From contig JBBBWG010026314.1 of the NCBI GenBank assembly GCA_037176905.1, positions 14,810 to 72,096 of the forward strand: 57,287 nucleotides of DNA, read 5' to 3'. Shown here piece by piece: positions 1 through 11,040 of the stretch. Positions within the stretch are counted from its first letter, which is position 1. Every line of letters begins with the position of its first letter. The position numbers and the translations under genes are program-made. Source of the stretch: Azolla pinnata (taxonomy: Eukaryota > Streptophyta > Polypodiopsida > Salviniales > Salviniaceae). Under the pieces are notes generated by a model, which worked only from the letters and a program-made list of their open reading frames with translations, ran no database searches and was not told the origin of the DNA.

Positions 1-305
1 CTGAATACAACAGGATCTAGACTCCAATAGAATGTGTTCAGGGCAGTTTTGTGGCAGTTTGTCAAGCATATATGATCTGACAGAGATCGGTGGATCGAAT
101 TTTGGGCGATTTTGATTAATTAGGAAAGCCACCGAATACAAAGCTGCCTGAATACAACAGGATCTAGACTCCAATAGAATGTGTTCAGGGCAGTTTTGTG
201 GCAGTTTGTCAAGCATATATGATCCGACAGAGATCGGTGGGTCGAATTTTGGGCAATTTCGATTAATTAGGAAAGCCGCCGAATACAAAGCTGCCTGAAT
301 ACAAC
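1..305. repeat. 147-bp tandem repeat, about 2 copies
   Basis: A unit beginning CTGAATACAACAGGATCTAG starts at 1, recurs at 148 with only a few substitutions, and its first bases appear again at 295 before the similarity stops. The period is 147 bp. The array is cut by the left edge, so the true copy number is unknown. No reading frame of interest crosses it. It lies just downstream (3' side) of the minus-strand epimerase gene. Confidence 0.9.
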
Positions 306-488
306 AGTATATATAGAGTCGGAAAAGAGATCAGTAAAGAAACAATCGCGCGAAAACACCTACCAATGCCATGGCCATGGCCACTGCCGCTCCTCCGATC
401 GACTTGAAAAGCTTGATTGAAGGCTCTGGAACACGGTTTTTGTTTTTTGTTTTTTTTCTTAACACAGCATATGCGCAGAGCTCTCTGC

Positions 489-1301
489 CTATTTGAGAAC
501 GGAGAAGCGGAACAGCATCCGATGGCGGTAAACATGCCCACGCTTGACGAGCACCGAAGGGAAGTTGGGCTGGTTTATGGCATTGGGGAAGCCTTGAGTC
601 TCGAGGCACAAGGCGCTCTGAGGCTGATAGATGCTTCCGTTCTTGCCGCGGATTCCATCGACGTAGTTTGCGGTGTAGAACTGCAATCCTGGTTGGTTGG
701 TGAACAGCTCCATCGTTCTTCGGCTCGTGGGTTCGGTGACTCTCGCGGCTAGATGCAGGTCTACTCCATCCACAGAGATCACTCTTCCGCCTCTCAGCGC
801 GTAGTTGATGTCGTAGCCGTTGCTCAGGTTCGAGAAGTGGCTCGCAATCGATCTCCTCGTCGTGAAATCGTAGGGCGTTCCCTTCACGTCTTTCAGCTTC
901 CCCGTCGGTATCAGCTCCTCGTCCACCAGCGTGACGCGATTCGCGAGGATTTCCACTTCGTTGTTCAGAATCGTTCCGCTGTTGTGGCCCCCCAGGTTCC
1001 AATACGTGTGCTGCGCCAGATTCAGCGGCGTCGACCTCGCTCCCACCACTCCTTTCATGTCGATCAGCAGCTCTTTGTGCTTGTTCAGCTTGTACTTCAC
1101 GCTCACGTTCACGGCTCCGGGGAAACCTGCGAAACAAAGTTTTTGCACAGAAACAAATTCCCACGGATTTCAGCGCTTGTAATGGATTTGAATCGACAGA
1201 CCCCACGAATTTCGACACATTTTTTCCTTCGCTTCTATGCACTTTTGTATTGATAGACCCCTACAATTTCGACAAATTTCTTCAACGCTTCTATGGACTT
1301 C

Positions 1302-1364
<63 letters not shown>

Positions 1365-3788
1365 CCCTGCGATTCCGACATATTTTTTCAACGCTTCTAT
1401 GGACTTACTATAGACCCTAACAAATTTTCGCAACACTTCTATGGACTTCGTATAGATAGACCCCTGCAATTTCAACACAAATGTTTTCAACGCTTCTATG
1501 GACTTTTGTATAGACCCTGCAATTTCAACAAATTTTTTAACACTTCTATGGACTTCGTACAGACCTCGCAATTTCGGACAAACCCTTTCAACACTTATAT
1601 GGTGGACTTTGTATAGATCTTACAGCTTCAACAAAGTTTTTCAACGATTCCACAGGCTTTGCATAGACCCTGCAGACACCCTAAACAAAATCAAGCATGT
1701 CGATAACCAGGAAAAACTATAGCTTTCGATATCCAACTGCTAGCAGAACGATCGATAATCTTATGGAGGAGTACTGCCTAATGGAATCTCTTGTGGGTGG
1801 CAGGAAACCAACCAAAACATCCCTATACGTGGTCATGGTACCACCTAAATGTAACGAGATTTTCGGCACTCTATTAGGCTAGTAAAGAGATTATTTTCCT
1901 ATTAAACACCTTCTTCGCCATCAAAGCTATGGTAGCGGAATGTTGCAGAAGGAGAGCCGTCGACGTGGAGCTTCGAACTAACATCCCAGAGCACTTTGTC
2001 GTACCCGATTTTGCCACCTATCACCACCACCAGGAAAACAATTCCACGAGCATAGCTTTGAGAGAATGGAGAACTGAGTCTGGATCCAGTATAGTCAATA
2101 ACAAAAAAAACACAATGGGCATAGCTTTGTTGGGAAAAGGCAACGAGTGCTGTATTTACCATGAAGGGTGTTGTTCCCTTCGTTTCTTGTGATATTGTAC
2201 CGGACCTGATCGATGACAAATGTGCCCCCTGCGATTCGGTTCGCAACTCTACCCACGATAGCCCCAAAGTAGGCAGTTCCATTCTGAAACAGGAAAACCA
2301 TTCCCATTTCAAGCAATGTACACAAACAATACACCAGATAGATGTAAGTGCATATTGACAATCGTAGATGAGTATTAAGATGCATAGTCTCAATCTTGCT
2401 GCCCCTATTGCTCATAGATTGCACGTGTTTAACCCCTATTGCGCGCGTGTTTAAGAGATCAAATTACCTGATATCCCTTCAAGGAATCATAGCCCAGGAC
2501 CACATCAGCAAGGTTGCCTGTGTGCATTTTCACCCAAGGGGCCAATCACCAAAGAAGGAAAAGAAACAAGGGAAGAAAACAGGAGTAAGAATGAGAACAA
2601 ATGTCACCAGCCACAAGCAAAGGACTGCACTTCTAGAGAAAAAAAAAACAAACTTGCATGCCCTAAATCCCTAAACCCCTTAACCCTAACACCACAAACA
2701 CTCAATCCCTGATACCATGAGCTCTACAGCCCTAAGCACTAAGCCCTAGGATAAAAAAAAAAGGAGAAAGAATGAGAACAAAATCACCAGCCACCTGCAA
2801 AGGACTACACTTCTAGAAAAAAAAAACAAACTTGCATGTCCTAAATCCCTAAACCCCTTGACCCTAATACCACAAACACTAAACCCTAAAATCCCTAATC
2901 CCATAGACACTAAGCTGCAACCCCTGATACCATGAACTCTACAGCCCTAGGCACAAACACCATTAACTCTAAGTCCCTAATCCAGAAAAGCTCTGAGCCC
3001 TACAGCCTTGAAACAGTAAATCTAAATACAGGCAAGCAAACCCTAATACGACAAACACTAAACCCTAAAATTCCTAATACCATAAACACTAAGCTCCAAT
3101 CTCTGATACCATGAACTCTACAGTCCCCTAGGCACAAATACCATCAACTCTAAGCCCTAACCCAGAAAAGCTCTGAGCCCTACATTCTTGAAACTCTAAA
3201 TCCAAATACAGGCACGCAAAACAGACTTGAAACCCTGATATAAAATGCAGGCAAGCCCTACATTCTTGAAACTCTAAATCCAAATACAGGAAAGCAAAAC
3301 AGACTTGAAACCCTGAAATCAAATACAGGCAAGCCCTACATTCTTGAAACTCTAAATCCGAATACAGGCAAGCAAAACAGACTTGAAACCCTGAAATCAA
3401 ATACGTGCAAGCCCTACAATCTTGAAACCCTAAAGTCTCAAATACCTTGGGAGTCTGGGAGGTGGAGGGAGGTGATGGTGGCGCCCCAGTTGGTGATGGA
3501 GAGGCGGATATGGCCCCTTGTGAGCGTGACGGAGACAACCTGCCGCCCATCTGGTAAGCGTCCATAGGGCTGGATCTCCACGCCCCTGGATAGTGCAGCC
3601 TCCACCAGGCCCCTGCTCCAAGAACCACAGCAAAGCATCATCGCCATAGCCACCAGCATCATAACGCTCCTCCTCATCATCACCACCACCGCCAGCAATT
3701 CACTTCTTGCCCTAGTTGATGATGATGATGATGATGATGCCATAGCTGCCATTTCTGTATGGGAATGAATCCCCTGCCCAGAAGCCAC
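489..3788 (-). CDS. aldose 1-epimerase (galactose mutarotase), 5 exons, about 420 aa
   Basis: Aldose 1-epimerases interconvert the alpha and beta anomers of galactose and glucose. The model is complement(489..1126, 1910..2017, 2160..2283, 2468..2517, 3446..3788); all introns are GT-AG, phases match at every join, and the 1263 nt encode 420 residues. Family landmarks are all present: AYFGAIVGRVANRI after residue 134, NTLHGG with the substrate-binding His at 172, LAQHTYWNL with the catalytic His at 248, and LCLETQGFPNA with the catalytic Glu at 384. Length is somewhat above the usual 340-370 because of a Ser/Met-rich N-terminus with a hydrophobic stretch near residues 40-60. That stretch could be a signal peptide or anchor; a later Met could also be the start. 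Introns 1 and 4 are packed with tandem repeats. The neighbouring genes say nothing about its role. Confidence 0.93.
1190..1680. repeat. degenerate 50-60 bp tandem repeat in epimerase intron 4
   Basis: Roughly eight units built on TTCTATGGACTTCGTATAGA followed by CCCTGCAATTTC and a T-rich stretch. One unit is interrupted by an (AT)n then (GA)n microsatellite at about 1303-1362. The block fills most of the intron between exons 4 and 5 and keeps clear of both splice sites. Confidence 0.85.
2570..2935. repeat. duplicated 180-bp unit with telomere-like CCCTAAA words, epimerase intron 1
   Basis: Two copies about 182 bp apart share GAATGAGAACAAA, CACCAGCCAC, GCAAAGGACT and ACTTCTAGA, followed by an A-tract and a run of CCCTAAATCCCTAAACCCC words. 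The words resemble the plant telomere repeat but are degenerate and never form a clean array. Confidence 0.85.
2936..3430. repeat. about 75-80 bp satellite, epimerase intron 1
   Basis: From about 3180 on, a unit containing CCCTACATTCTTGAAACTCT, AAATCCAAATACAGG and AAAACAGACTTGAAACCCTG repeats about three and a half times, ending about 15 bp before exon 1. The part before 3180 repeats related words (CTCTACAGCCCTAGGCACAA) at a longer spacing. The whole intron therefore looks built by two rounds of local duplication. Confidence 0.8.
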
Positions 3789-3871
3789 TGTTCTAAGGCG
3801 CCCAACACAGGCACTTCGCTGCCTCTGTGTGGGGGTTCTTCTGCTTCTGAACTTATAGACAACTCTGCTTC

Positions 3872-3900
3872 ACTCTCACTCTCTCTCTCTCTCTCTCTTT
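3872..3900 (-). promoter_or_regulatory. (GA)n tract upstream of the epimerase start
   Basis: Read on the coding strand this is an uninterrupted (GA) run about 85-110 nt upstream of the proposed ATG at 3788. GA tracts in plant leaders and promoters are known binding sites for BPC/GAGA-binding proteins. The position is seen; the role is inferred. Confidence 0.45.
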
Positions 3901-4059
3901 CTTCCTCTCTCCTCCCACCCAACTACCTTGATGTGTAACCGTCTTCTTCCCCCCTTTTTCCTTTGCTTCTTTATTTGTGCTTTTCTTAAACAAATCTTCA
4001 CCCTTCTTCACATTTAGTGTGTTAGCCATAGCTCACTCAGCTCTAGATGTCAAACTCAG

Positions 4060-4610
4060 AGAAGGACATCTTCATCTTCATCTTCATCTTCATCTTCATC
4101 TTCATCTTCATCCACCTCACCTGCTTTCTTCCTCTTCCTCTTCATCTTCATCATCACCTTTCTTCTTACTCTTCACCGTCATCAACATCAGCATCCCCAT
4201 GAGCATCTTCATCCTCCTCCTCCTCCTCCTCCTCCTCCTCCTCCTTTCTTCATCTTCGTCTTCATCATCATCATCATCATCTTCTTCTTCTTCTTCATCT
4301 TCATCTTCATCTGCATCATCATCTTCTTCTTCTTCTTCATCTTCATCTTCATCTTCATCTTCATCTTCATCATCATCATCACCTTCTTTCTTAATCTTCA
4401 CCACTACATTTTCATCATCATCAACCTCTTCCTCCTCCTCCTTTCTTCATTTTCATCCTCATCATCATCTTCATCATCATCCTTACCACCATCATCATCA
4501 TCATCATCCTCATGAGCATCTTCATCCTCCTCCTTTCTTCATCTTCATCTTCACCACCACCACTACCACCACCATCTTCTTCTTCTTCTTCTTCTTCTTC
4601 TTCTTGCCCC
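4060..4610. repeat. compound trinucleotide repeat block (TTC/ATC/CTC)
   Basis: About 550 bp of nearly pure (CTTCAT), (CCT), (CAT) and (CTT) runs. Open frames through it translate to Ser, His, Leu or acidic homopolymers in every frame, which is the behaviour of a microsatellite, not of a gene. It sits upstream of the epimerase start. Confidence 0.92.
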
Positions 4611-4690
4611 AAGCAATTTCTGCCCATCACAACCTTTACAAGTTCCGTTGTGCACGTATACAATTCTGCCGATCGATTGACAAATCATGA

Positions 4691-5954
4691 CGTACATTCG
4701 TCCGATCGCTTTTTAATTTGATTGACGAAATGTGGCTTCCGGAAAAGAGCGAGCGTTAGATCGTTAGAGATCATTCAAATACAATGGCTATCTTAGTAAC
4801 CAGGTGCACCGATGCTTGTTTCGCGCCTCGAATGATGTGGGATACTTGGATCGAATATTGGAGTGCAAAAATCGAGGCTTTGATCAAGGGGGTCATGAAA
4901 TTTGGAATGAACTCTAAAATATGATTCTTGATATCTGCCTCACATATATTATATAGGCTCTTTTTGTGTGATGGGGATATGATGTCCCATACATACTAAA
5001 TGCATTTCCTTCGCTTCCTCATAATCATGTCGAATGGATCGCTCTTTGGCATTGACACCATCGTTCGATCAATGATAAATAAATAGGTGAACATAAAAAA
5101 CAACTCGAATCGGATGCACACGAAATTCGCATCACAAACATTGGATGAATACCAACACACATAATTCTTATAAACTTGACTGGGATGTGTAATCGGGCTT
5201 TGTGAGCAATAGGAACTCATTATGCTTGAGACAGTTTGATACTTAACATGCATTAGATCTAAAACCAATGAACCCGATCAATCTATCCTATGTTCTCTCC
5301 ATCTTCCAGTTCCGAACTACAAGTTTGTCCACGATTTACAGATCATAACCTTGTCCGTGGTCAGCGAAAATAATGTATAGATCCAATTGACAAACATTTT
5401 CAAAGTGATTCACTATCAACACCATCTTATCAAACTGTTGTAATTGGAAACAAGACAATGCTCAAAGCAGAAGCATAATAGCAGAAAAGAACTTGAACAG
5501 AGAGGTGGGAATTCGATCCAATGATCATTATCCTTCATAAACTCTTGATCTCCTTTGTTAAACTCTTCTGATCATTAAACAAAGAGAAATCTCAGAAATG
5601 AACGACCACTTGATTGGCTCATAATATTACATCACTCATCACCTACAAATCCTGTAAGAAACAGGCAACAGTTGGTATTCCGCAAAAACTTTATATTCCA
5701 TTTATCTTTGAAGAAGGTTGATGGCCTCGCCTAACTGCTCTGTGATATTAGACGTCAAATAATAGATTAATATCCCCCAAAAGCAAGCTACATGCTACAT
5801 ATTAGAGAAACACTGAGAATAGTGACACGTTGAAATGGCCTAACTCATTTTCCAAGAATGAGGATAATTAATGCCTTTGTTTGAGCCTTGTAATGTCTTT
5901 CCATCCAACGACATTGAAACCAAAGTAAATCGCATAAAAATCTGGCTAAACAAG
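4691..5954. other. intergenic, no gene recognised
   Basis: AT-rich sequence between the microsatellite block and the 3' end of CLPR2. Only short, composition-driven open frames are present on either strand. The last 200-300 bases are likely the 3' untranslated region of the minus-strand CLPR2 gene, but no polyadenylation site can be assigned with confidence. Confidence 0.6.
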
Positions 5955-8900
5955 TTAACCAAGACCAACAGTGCTTTGCTTTTTGGGTGCATCCGGTTTG
6001 ATTCTTCTTGGCCTCACAATTCGATCAATCAAACCATAATCCAGTGCCTCCTGAGCACCAAAGCGCTTGATGCGGCTGAGATCTTGAGCAATCTGCAACA
6101 TAGATATGAAATACATGTTTCATTAATATACCTTTACCATGTTTCAGGTACATTGCTCAGATGAGCACTTACTTTTTCAACAGGTTGCCCAGTATTTCTT
6201 GACAGTTGATTGTAAAGGTAGTTACGAACACGCAACAACTCTTTAGCTTCGTTTTGTATATCATCTGCCTGCAAAACCAGTTTTATACTGTTGTTTCAAA
6301 TTTCCAGCTTATTGTAGAGCCAATTCTCTTTTAATCACATACCTGACCACGTGCAGCTCCAGCAGGAGATATGAGCGCAATTCTTGTTAAGGGCATTGCA
6401 ACTCGTGATCCCTGAGAAAGAAAAAGGACCAGTTACAATCATACTACATTTTCGGTAATTATAATTTAGAAAAACCTCAAATGGCAAAATGCCCCATTTT
6501 TTGGCAGTTTAGTAAATGCCATGGTCGATTTCCCCTCTTGATTAATATCTGCTATTTGAACACTTATGTGGTCAAATAATCCTCTCTTCTCCTTTCCGGG
6601 GTTGAGGGGGGGCCAGAGTTGAGGCAGAAACGATTGACAGGACATTTAGGAAATGAAGCCGAAACACAGGCATATTTCAAAGTTCTCTATTTCTTCCATA
6701 TACCTTTGTTCCAGCAGCAAGCAAAAATCCTGCCGTATTGTATGCATATCCTAAAGCTAATGTACCCACAGGACTCTTTAGGCTGTCCATAGTATCATAT
6801 AAAGCCATTGAAGGAGTGATCTGCATGAAATAATAAGGCAAATTCATTAGTTGTTCGAAAATGTTACCATGTAGTCCTCATGAATAACTATGAGTAAGGA
6901 TAGCTAACCCACATCTCCACCTGGAGAATTCAGATACATGTACATATTCTTGTTTGAGTCAATGCTATCCAAATAAAGCATAGTAGCCAATATTTGGTTG
7001 CCAAACTCCTCATCTATGTACTGCCCGATAAAAATTATTCTTTCCCTGTACTGCAACAAAAAAAAGCATAATTAAATGAACATGAATTACCATATTGGGA
7101 GTAACATTATGATAATTTCATTATTATAAGTTGTTATATTCATTCACTACATAAGTATAATAATTATTCATGAATTATGACTGGTTCTTGAACTGAGGTT
7201 TATCATAATTGTGTAATAAGGAAATTGAACAACGTAAGGAACTGACAATAATCTAATAATAAGGCAAAAAGTTATATTCCTACCTACTACAGAAAAGTTC
7301 TTAAGCCAGCGTACCACAATTATTGAGTAAGAAATTCACTTTCTTACATCATGAATCATGACTGGTCCACTAGTCCTTGGACTGAGGTATGCCATAACTG
7401 TGTGCTGAGGAAATTGCACTAAAATGGATGGATTTGATCCTCCACATCCAGAAGTCTGGAGACCCCGTGGACCAACCAACTATAATGGGAGCTTCTGTTA
7501 CTTTTCCCAGTGTTTAATGGGAGCTTCCGTTAGAGGTAGGCCCCGGTGACCAAAGAGAGGCATCTTCACTGACAGCCATGTAGGTTTTGATCATTCCGTC
7601 GATCTCAAATGTTTAAACAGCACAAATTTACAACCCCCAGGAATTGACTTTACTGATGCTGCGTAGAGTTTAACACAAGCCTAGAGACTGTCCACAGTAG
7701 ATTTTATTTGTCTCTTATAAATTGAAATTTTGTTTTAAATGCATAAATGCAAATCACAATTGGAAAGAACTTAAGCCCCCCCTAGTTTCCCAAACAATGA
7801 CCACCATGAGTGGTTCCACCTCCAAATGTTCAGGTGCTACAAGCATAAACTGTCCAATTAGATACACATGGTATCCAGCTTCATGCATTCAACAAGAGAA
7901 ACAGCCCTAAAGATTCAATAGTGATTACGTTTACGTTTATGAGGGAAGAGTGGAGACTCTGTCACTAAGTGTTGCACTTATTGGTGCATAGAATTGCAAA
8001 TGCCTGAAAAAGAGGAAGGCATTGCAGTATCCTAACATTACTCTACAGAGGCTGGATCTCCATGTATAAACAAATTTCATTTGTTTGGGAAGAAGGTAAT
8101 TAAAAATGTACAAATCTCCACAGAAATATTTAAACTTTTTACTAAACGCCTTAACAATTTCTGGTAACTTTTTTTAATGTTTCAGACTGAGATGTGGCAA
8201 CAACAAAGTAAAGAAATACTCCCAATAATCATATTGAAGGACAATACTAATCAAAGTACTTACAAGCACATTCCAAATGTCAATCCATTGCCACCCACCC
8301 TCTCCTGGAGTTCTATAGGGGACTTTTGGAGTGCCTATAGGCATCATGGTTACTTGAGCTCGTGATCCCCTTGACTTTCCATGACTGGCAGATTTATCAA
8401 ATATTCAACATTCAAGTTCCCATACAAAAAACCATATAGAAAACTTCTAATTTCTAACAACTATATGGATTAATTTATGACTTCATTTAGAACCATCTTA
8501 TCATTTTGGAGAACGTGATTTAAAGTCTAAATAACAGTAACAAAAATTTCACATAAAATTTTATTGGAAATATTTATCATAAATTGCTTCAATACTGAAG
8601 GATGAAAACATCATGCAAGAAAGCCATTCGCATCTTCAATTTCAGGAGGGTGTTTAGACACTTGACTTCTCAGCTTTAAATCCAAACGTTCCACGCTATC
8701 CAAAATGAAAAATCATGATACAAATTCAGAAGAGTGAGATTTCATCGCCCTTATATAAAATTCTCAAAATTTAAGCTACAGATTAAGAGTTTGAGTTTCG
8801 ATCTTAAACAATCCTTCATTTACGGCCAGTTGAGACACAATCCCAAAGACTGAAGGTTAAATTTCGAATAGTTCAAGTATAAATTAAAGATACACACCTC

Positions 8901-9495
8901 AACAATACATGTTCAAAGAACTGACCTTACGAGTCTCCAATACTAACAAATATTGAAATGGACTTCATGATTTAGATGCCTCTGACTCTCTAGTTACAAC
9001 TACTACATGGATAGATTTGCGCAACTCAGGCATAATTCAAGACAAACCCATTTAGCAAATAGTAAACTAATGCATAGACACATGTCCTAAATCGCAGAAG
9101 TCAAACAATCTCAACACAACGCCGGACAGTATAAAATGGTCAAGCAAAGAAGAGATTTTATGAACAGCACCTTAGAGAGAGAGACTGTTCGACTTTGTCA
9201 AAGAAACAGCGAGAAATTCCTAGTTTCTGCATCGAGCCGATACCTGCAAATCATTGGACAAGTAACGAATGAGAATCCCAAGCAACTTTACAAATGCAAA
9301 AGCGAGCGTGAAAAAAGAAAAAAAGAGAGATCTTTAGCTTCTTCTGGCACCTGGAGCTTTCCATGGGTTCTGCGGAAAGGAAGTCCTGTTCTTCGACGCA
9401 AAGTGCGGAGACGAACAGCAAGAAGAGGAGGATGAAGGAGACGGAGAGGAAGAAGAGGAACGTCCAACGGGAGCTGGGACGTGGAGCAACGCCAT
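5955..9495 (-). CDS. CLPR2: chloroplast ATP-dependent Clp protease subunit ClpR2 (catalytically inactive R-type), at least 7 exons
   Basis: Non-catalytic ClpR subunits form part of the plastid ClpP/R core ring. Exons read with matching phase: 8264..8384, 6913..7050, 6704..6820, 6411..6343, 6268..6173, 6092..5955 (stop TAA). They spell [34 protein letters not shown], then [22 protein letters not shown] where a ClpP would carry the catalytic Ser, then [19 protein letters not shown], and finally [19 protein letters not shown] and a VGLG end, very close to the Arabidopsis ClpR2 sequence I recall. A good transit peptide candidate (MALLHVPAP, then Ser-rich) starts at 9495 and could splice at 9351, but it leaves phase 1 where exon 2 needs phase 2. 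An extra small exon, another donor or an assembly indel must lie between. A (TTC)n tract precedes that ATG. Confidence 0.9.
7051..8263. other. large CLPR2 intron, no embedded gene seen
   Basis: A 1.2-kb AT-rich intron between the exons ending IDIWNVL and beginning YRERIIF. No open frame of substance, RNA gene or terminal inverted repeat was recognised in it. Confidence 0.6.
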
Positions 9496-9534
9496 CGCTT
9501 CTGCTTCGTCGCCCGCTGTGTCTATTATCCGTTT

Positions 9535-9720
9535 CAGAAGAAGAAGAAGAAGAAGAAGACGAAGAAGAAACAGAAGAAGAAGAAACAGAAAAATGGAATA
9601 ATAAAAACAAATGCGTAAAATTGTTCTGCATTTCCAACATTAGACTTTGGACATTAGACATTAGACATCAGACTTTAGACTTTTAGACTTTAGACTTTAG
9701 ACATCAGACTTTAGACAAAG
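9535..9720. repeat. GAA microsatellite and TAGACTT/TAGACAT minisatellite
   Basis: 9535-9595 is an interrupted (GAA)n run, which is (TTC)n on the CLPR2 coding strand and lies 40-100 nt upstream of its candidate ATG. 9640-9718 is a run of ACATTAGAC, ACATCAGAC and CTTTAGAC words, about nine copies of a 7-10 bp unit. Confidence 0.85.
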
Positions 9721-10560
9721 TTTGTAAGTTTTGGCATAATTTGGAGACACTGTCGGGTAGCGAAGAAGATTCATCTCGAAGCGGCAATAGCCAAAGCCCG
9801 ATCGTGCTTCACTAAGATAACTCGATCGTAAGACCGCAGCTCACTGAATGTCCGGCCGAACAGTAGTGTGCTTGCTGTCGTGGTTGATTGATCACAAGAT
9901 CATCGCGCACGTCGAAACATCAAAGACTCATCGTCGAACGGGGTCATATCACACGTCAAATGTTCTGCAAAACAGTAGCGATGGAATCGAGCAGCAAAGA
10001 TACGTTGTTGCGTGGCACAAGGTGCAGCTGTGGGCTCTGAGCTATAGCTTCAGATCAGCACATGCCAAATGTCCAAACCAGAAACTACTGAATCGAATGT
10101 GCCCCTTGAACATTCATCATCGAACGGCGGGGTGCATGGCCAACAGCGAATGAGTCCAGGGGCGATTGGTCATAAGAGAATCATGTCGAATGTCCAATGT
10201 GAACTACCGATGGAATCGAGCCATGAGGATTCATTGTATGACCATGGATTCGAAGCAGCATTGTCACACACACCAGAGGTCCACCATTACCAGCCCATGG
10301 AATCGAGCGATGAATGCTCTTCACTGAAGCATGAATTTAATTAGAAACCCTAACTACGAAGATCACCGTCGCAAGACAAGCGAGTGTGCCCTCTCTTTAT
10401 GCAAGGCATTTACAGTTATGCCCATTGCCTCCAAGAATAGCACCACAATGCTTAACAATAATGCCATTGGCAAAGATATACCACTTCATAGGAAGCCTTG
10501 AAGACCTTCATGAAGGCTTGGCTTCCATATGTTGTACAACACAAATGGATAGAAGCAGAC
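9721..10560. other. intergenic, with dispersed GATGGAATCGAGC words
   Basis: No gene is supported. Short phrases such as GATGGAATCGAGC and GAATGTCCA recur several times between about 9960 and 10330, suggesting an old degraded tandem array. The open frames here have no recognisable protein features. Confidence 0.55.
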
Positions 10561-11040
10561 CACCATCATCTTCCAACTGTCCTCCTCCCTAACAGAAGGA
10601 AAAACAACCCAACAGAGCTCTGTGGAGCTTGAGCTCTCCAGAAATCCATGGAATCAAGTGTTTTACAGCTGCAAAGGGCTTATTCAACAGATGGAGAAAA
10701 CAACCCAACAAAAGCTCTAGGGAGCTTGAGCTCTTCAGAAATCCATGGCATCTAGTGTTTTACAGCTGCAAAACGGCGATCGGAAGACCTGGAACTTATT
10801 CAACTGTCCTCCTTCCTAACAGATGGAGAAAACAACCCAACAAAGCTCTGTGGAGCTTCAGCTCTTCAGAAATCCATGGAATCTAGCGTTCCCCACCTGC
10901 GAAAGGGCAATCGGAAGACCCGGAACTTATTCAACTGTCCTCTAGGAAGGAGAAAACAACAACCCACCAAAGCTCCTCCGTGGAGCTCTCCAGGAATCCA
11001 TGGGAATCTAGTGTTTCACAGCTGCAAAGGGCGATCGGAA
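10560..11040. repeat. about 115-bp tandem repeat that includes the 3' end of the EF-hand/TPR gene
   Basis: Units contain AACAACCCAACAAAGCTCTG, then GAAATCCATGGAATC, then GTTTTACAGCTGCAAAGGGC and GATCGGAAGACCTGGAACTT. Copies begin near 10560, 10690, 10805 and 10940. The last copy runs across the stop codon at 11008 into the final codons of the minus-strand gene, so the gene's C-terminal end is itself one repeat unit and three decayed copies lie downstream. Confidence 0.85.

Noticed and set aside
331-1242. 303-codon minus-strand open frame over the last epimerase exon
   Set aside because: It is in another frame of a well-supported exon and has the Arg/Glu-rich composition of a shadow frame.
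3977-4690. Long plus-strand open frame of Ser, His and Leu runs and its acidic minus-strand counterparts
   Set aside because: All frames are open because the DNA is a trinucleotide microsatellite; no domain or normal composition.
9848-10344. Two overlapping plus-strand frames of about 100 codons
   Set aside because: They contain repeated GATGGAATCGAGC words, have no recognisable features and no supporting signals.
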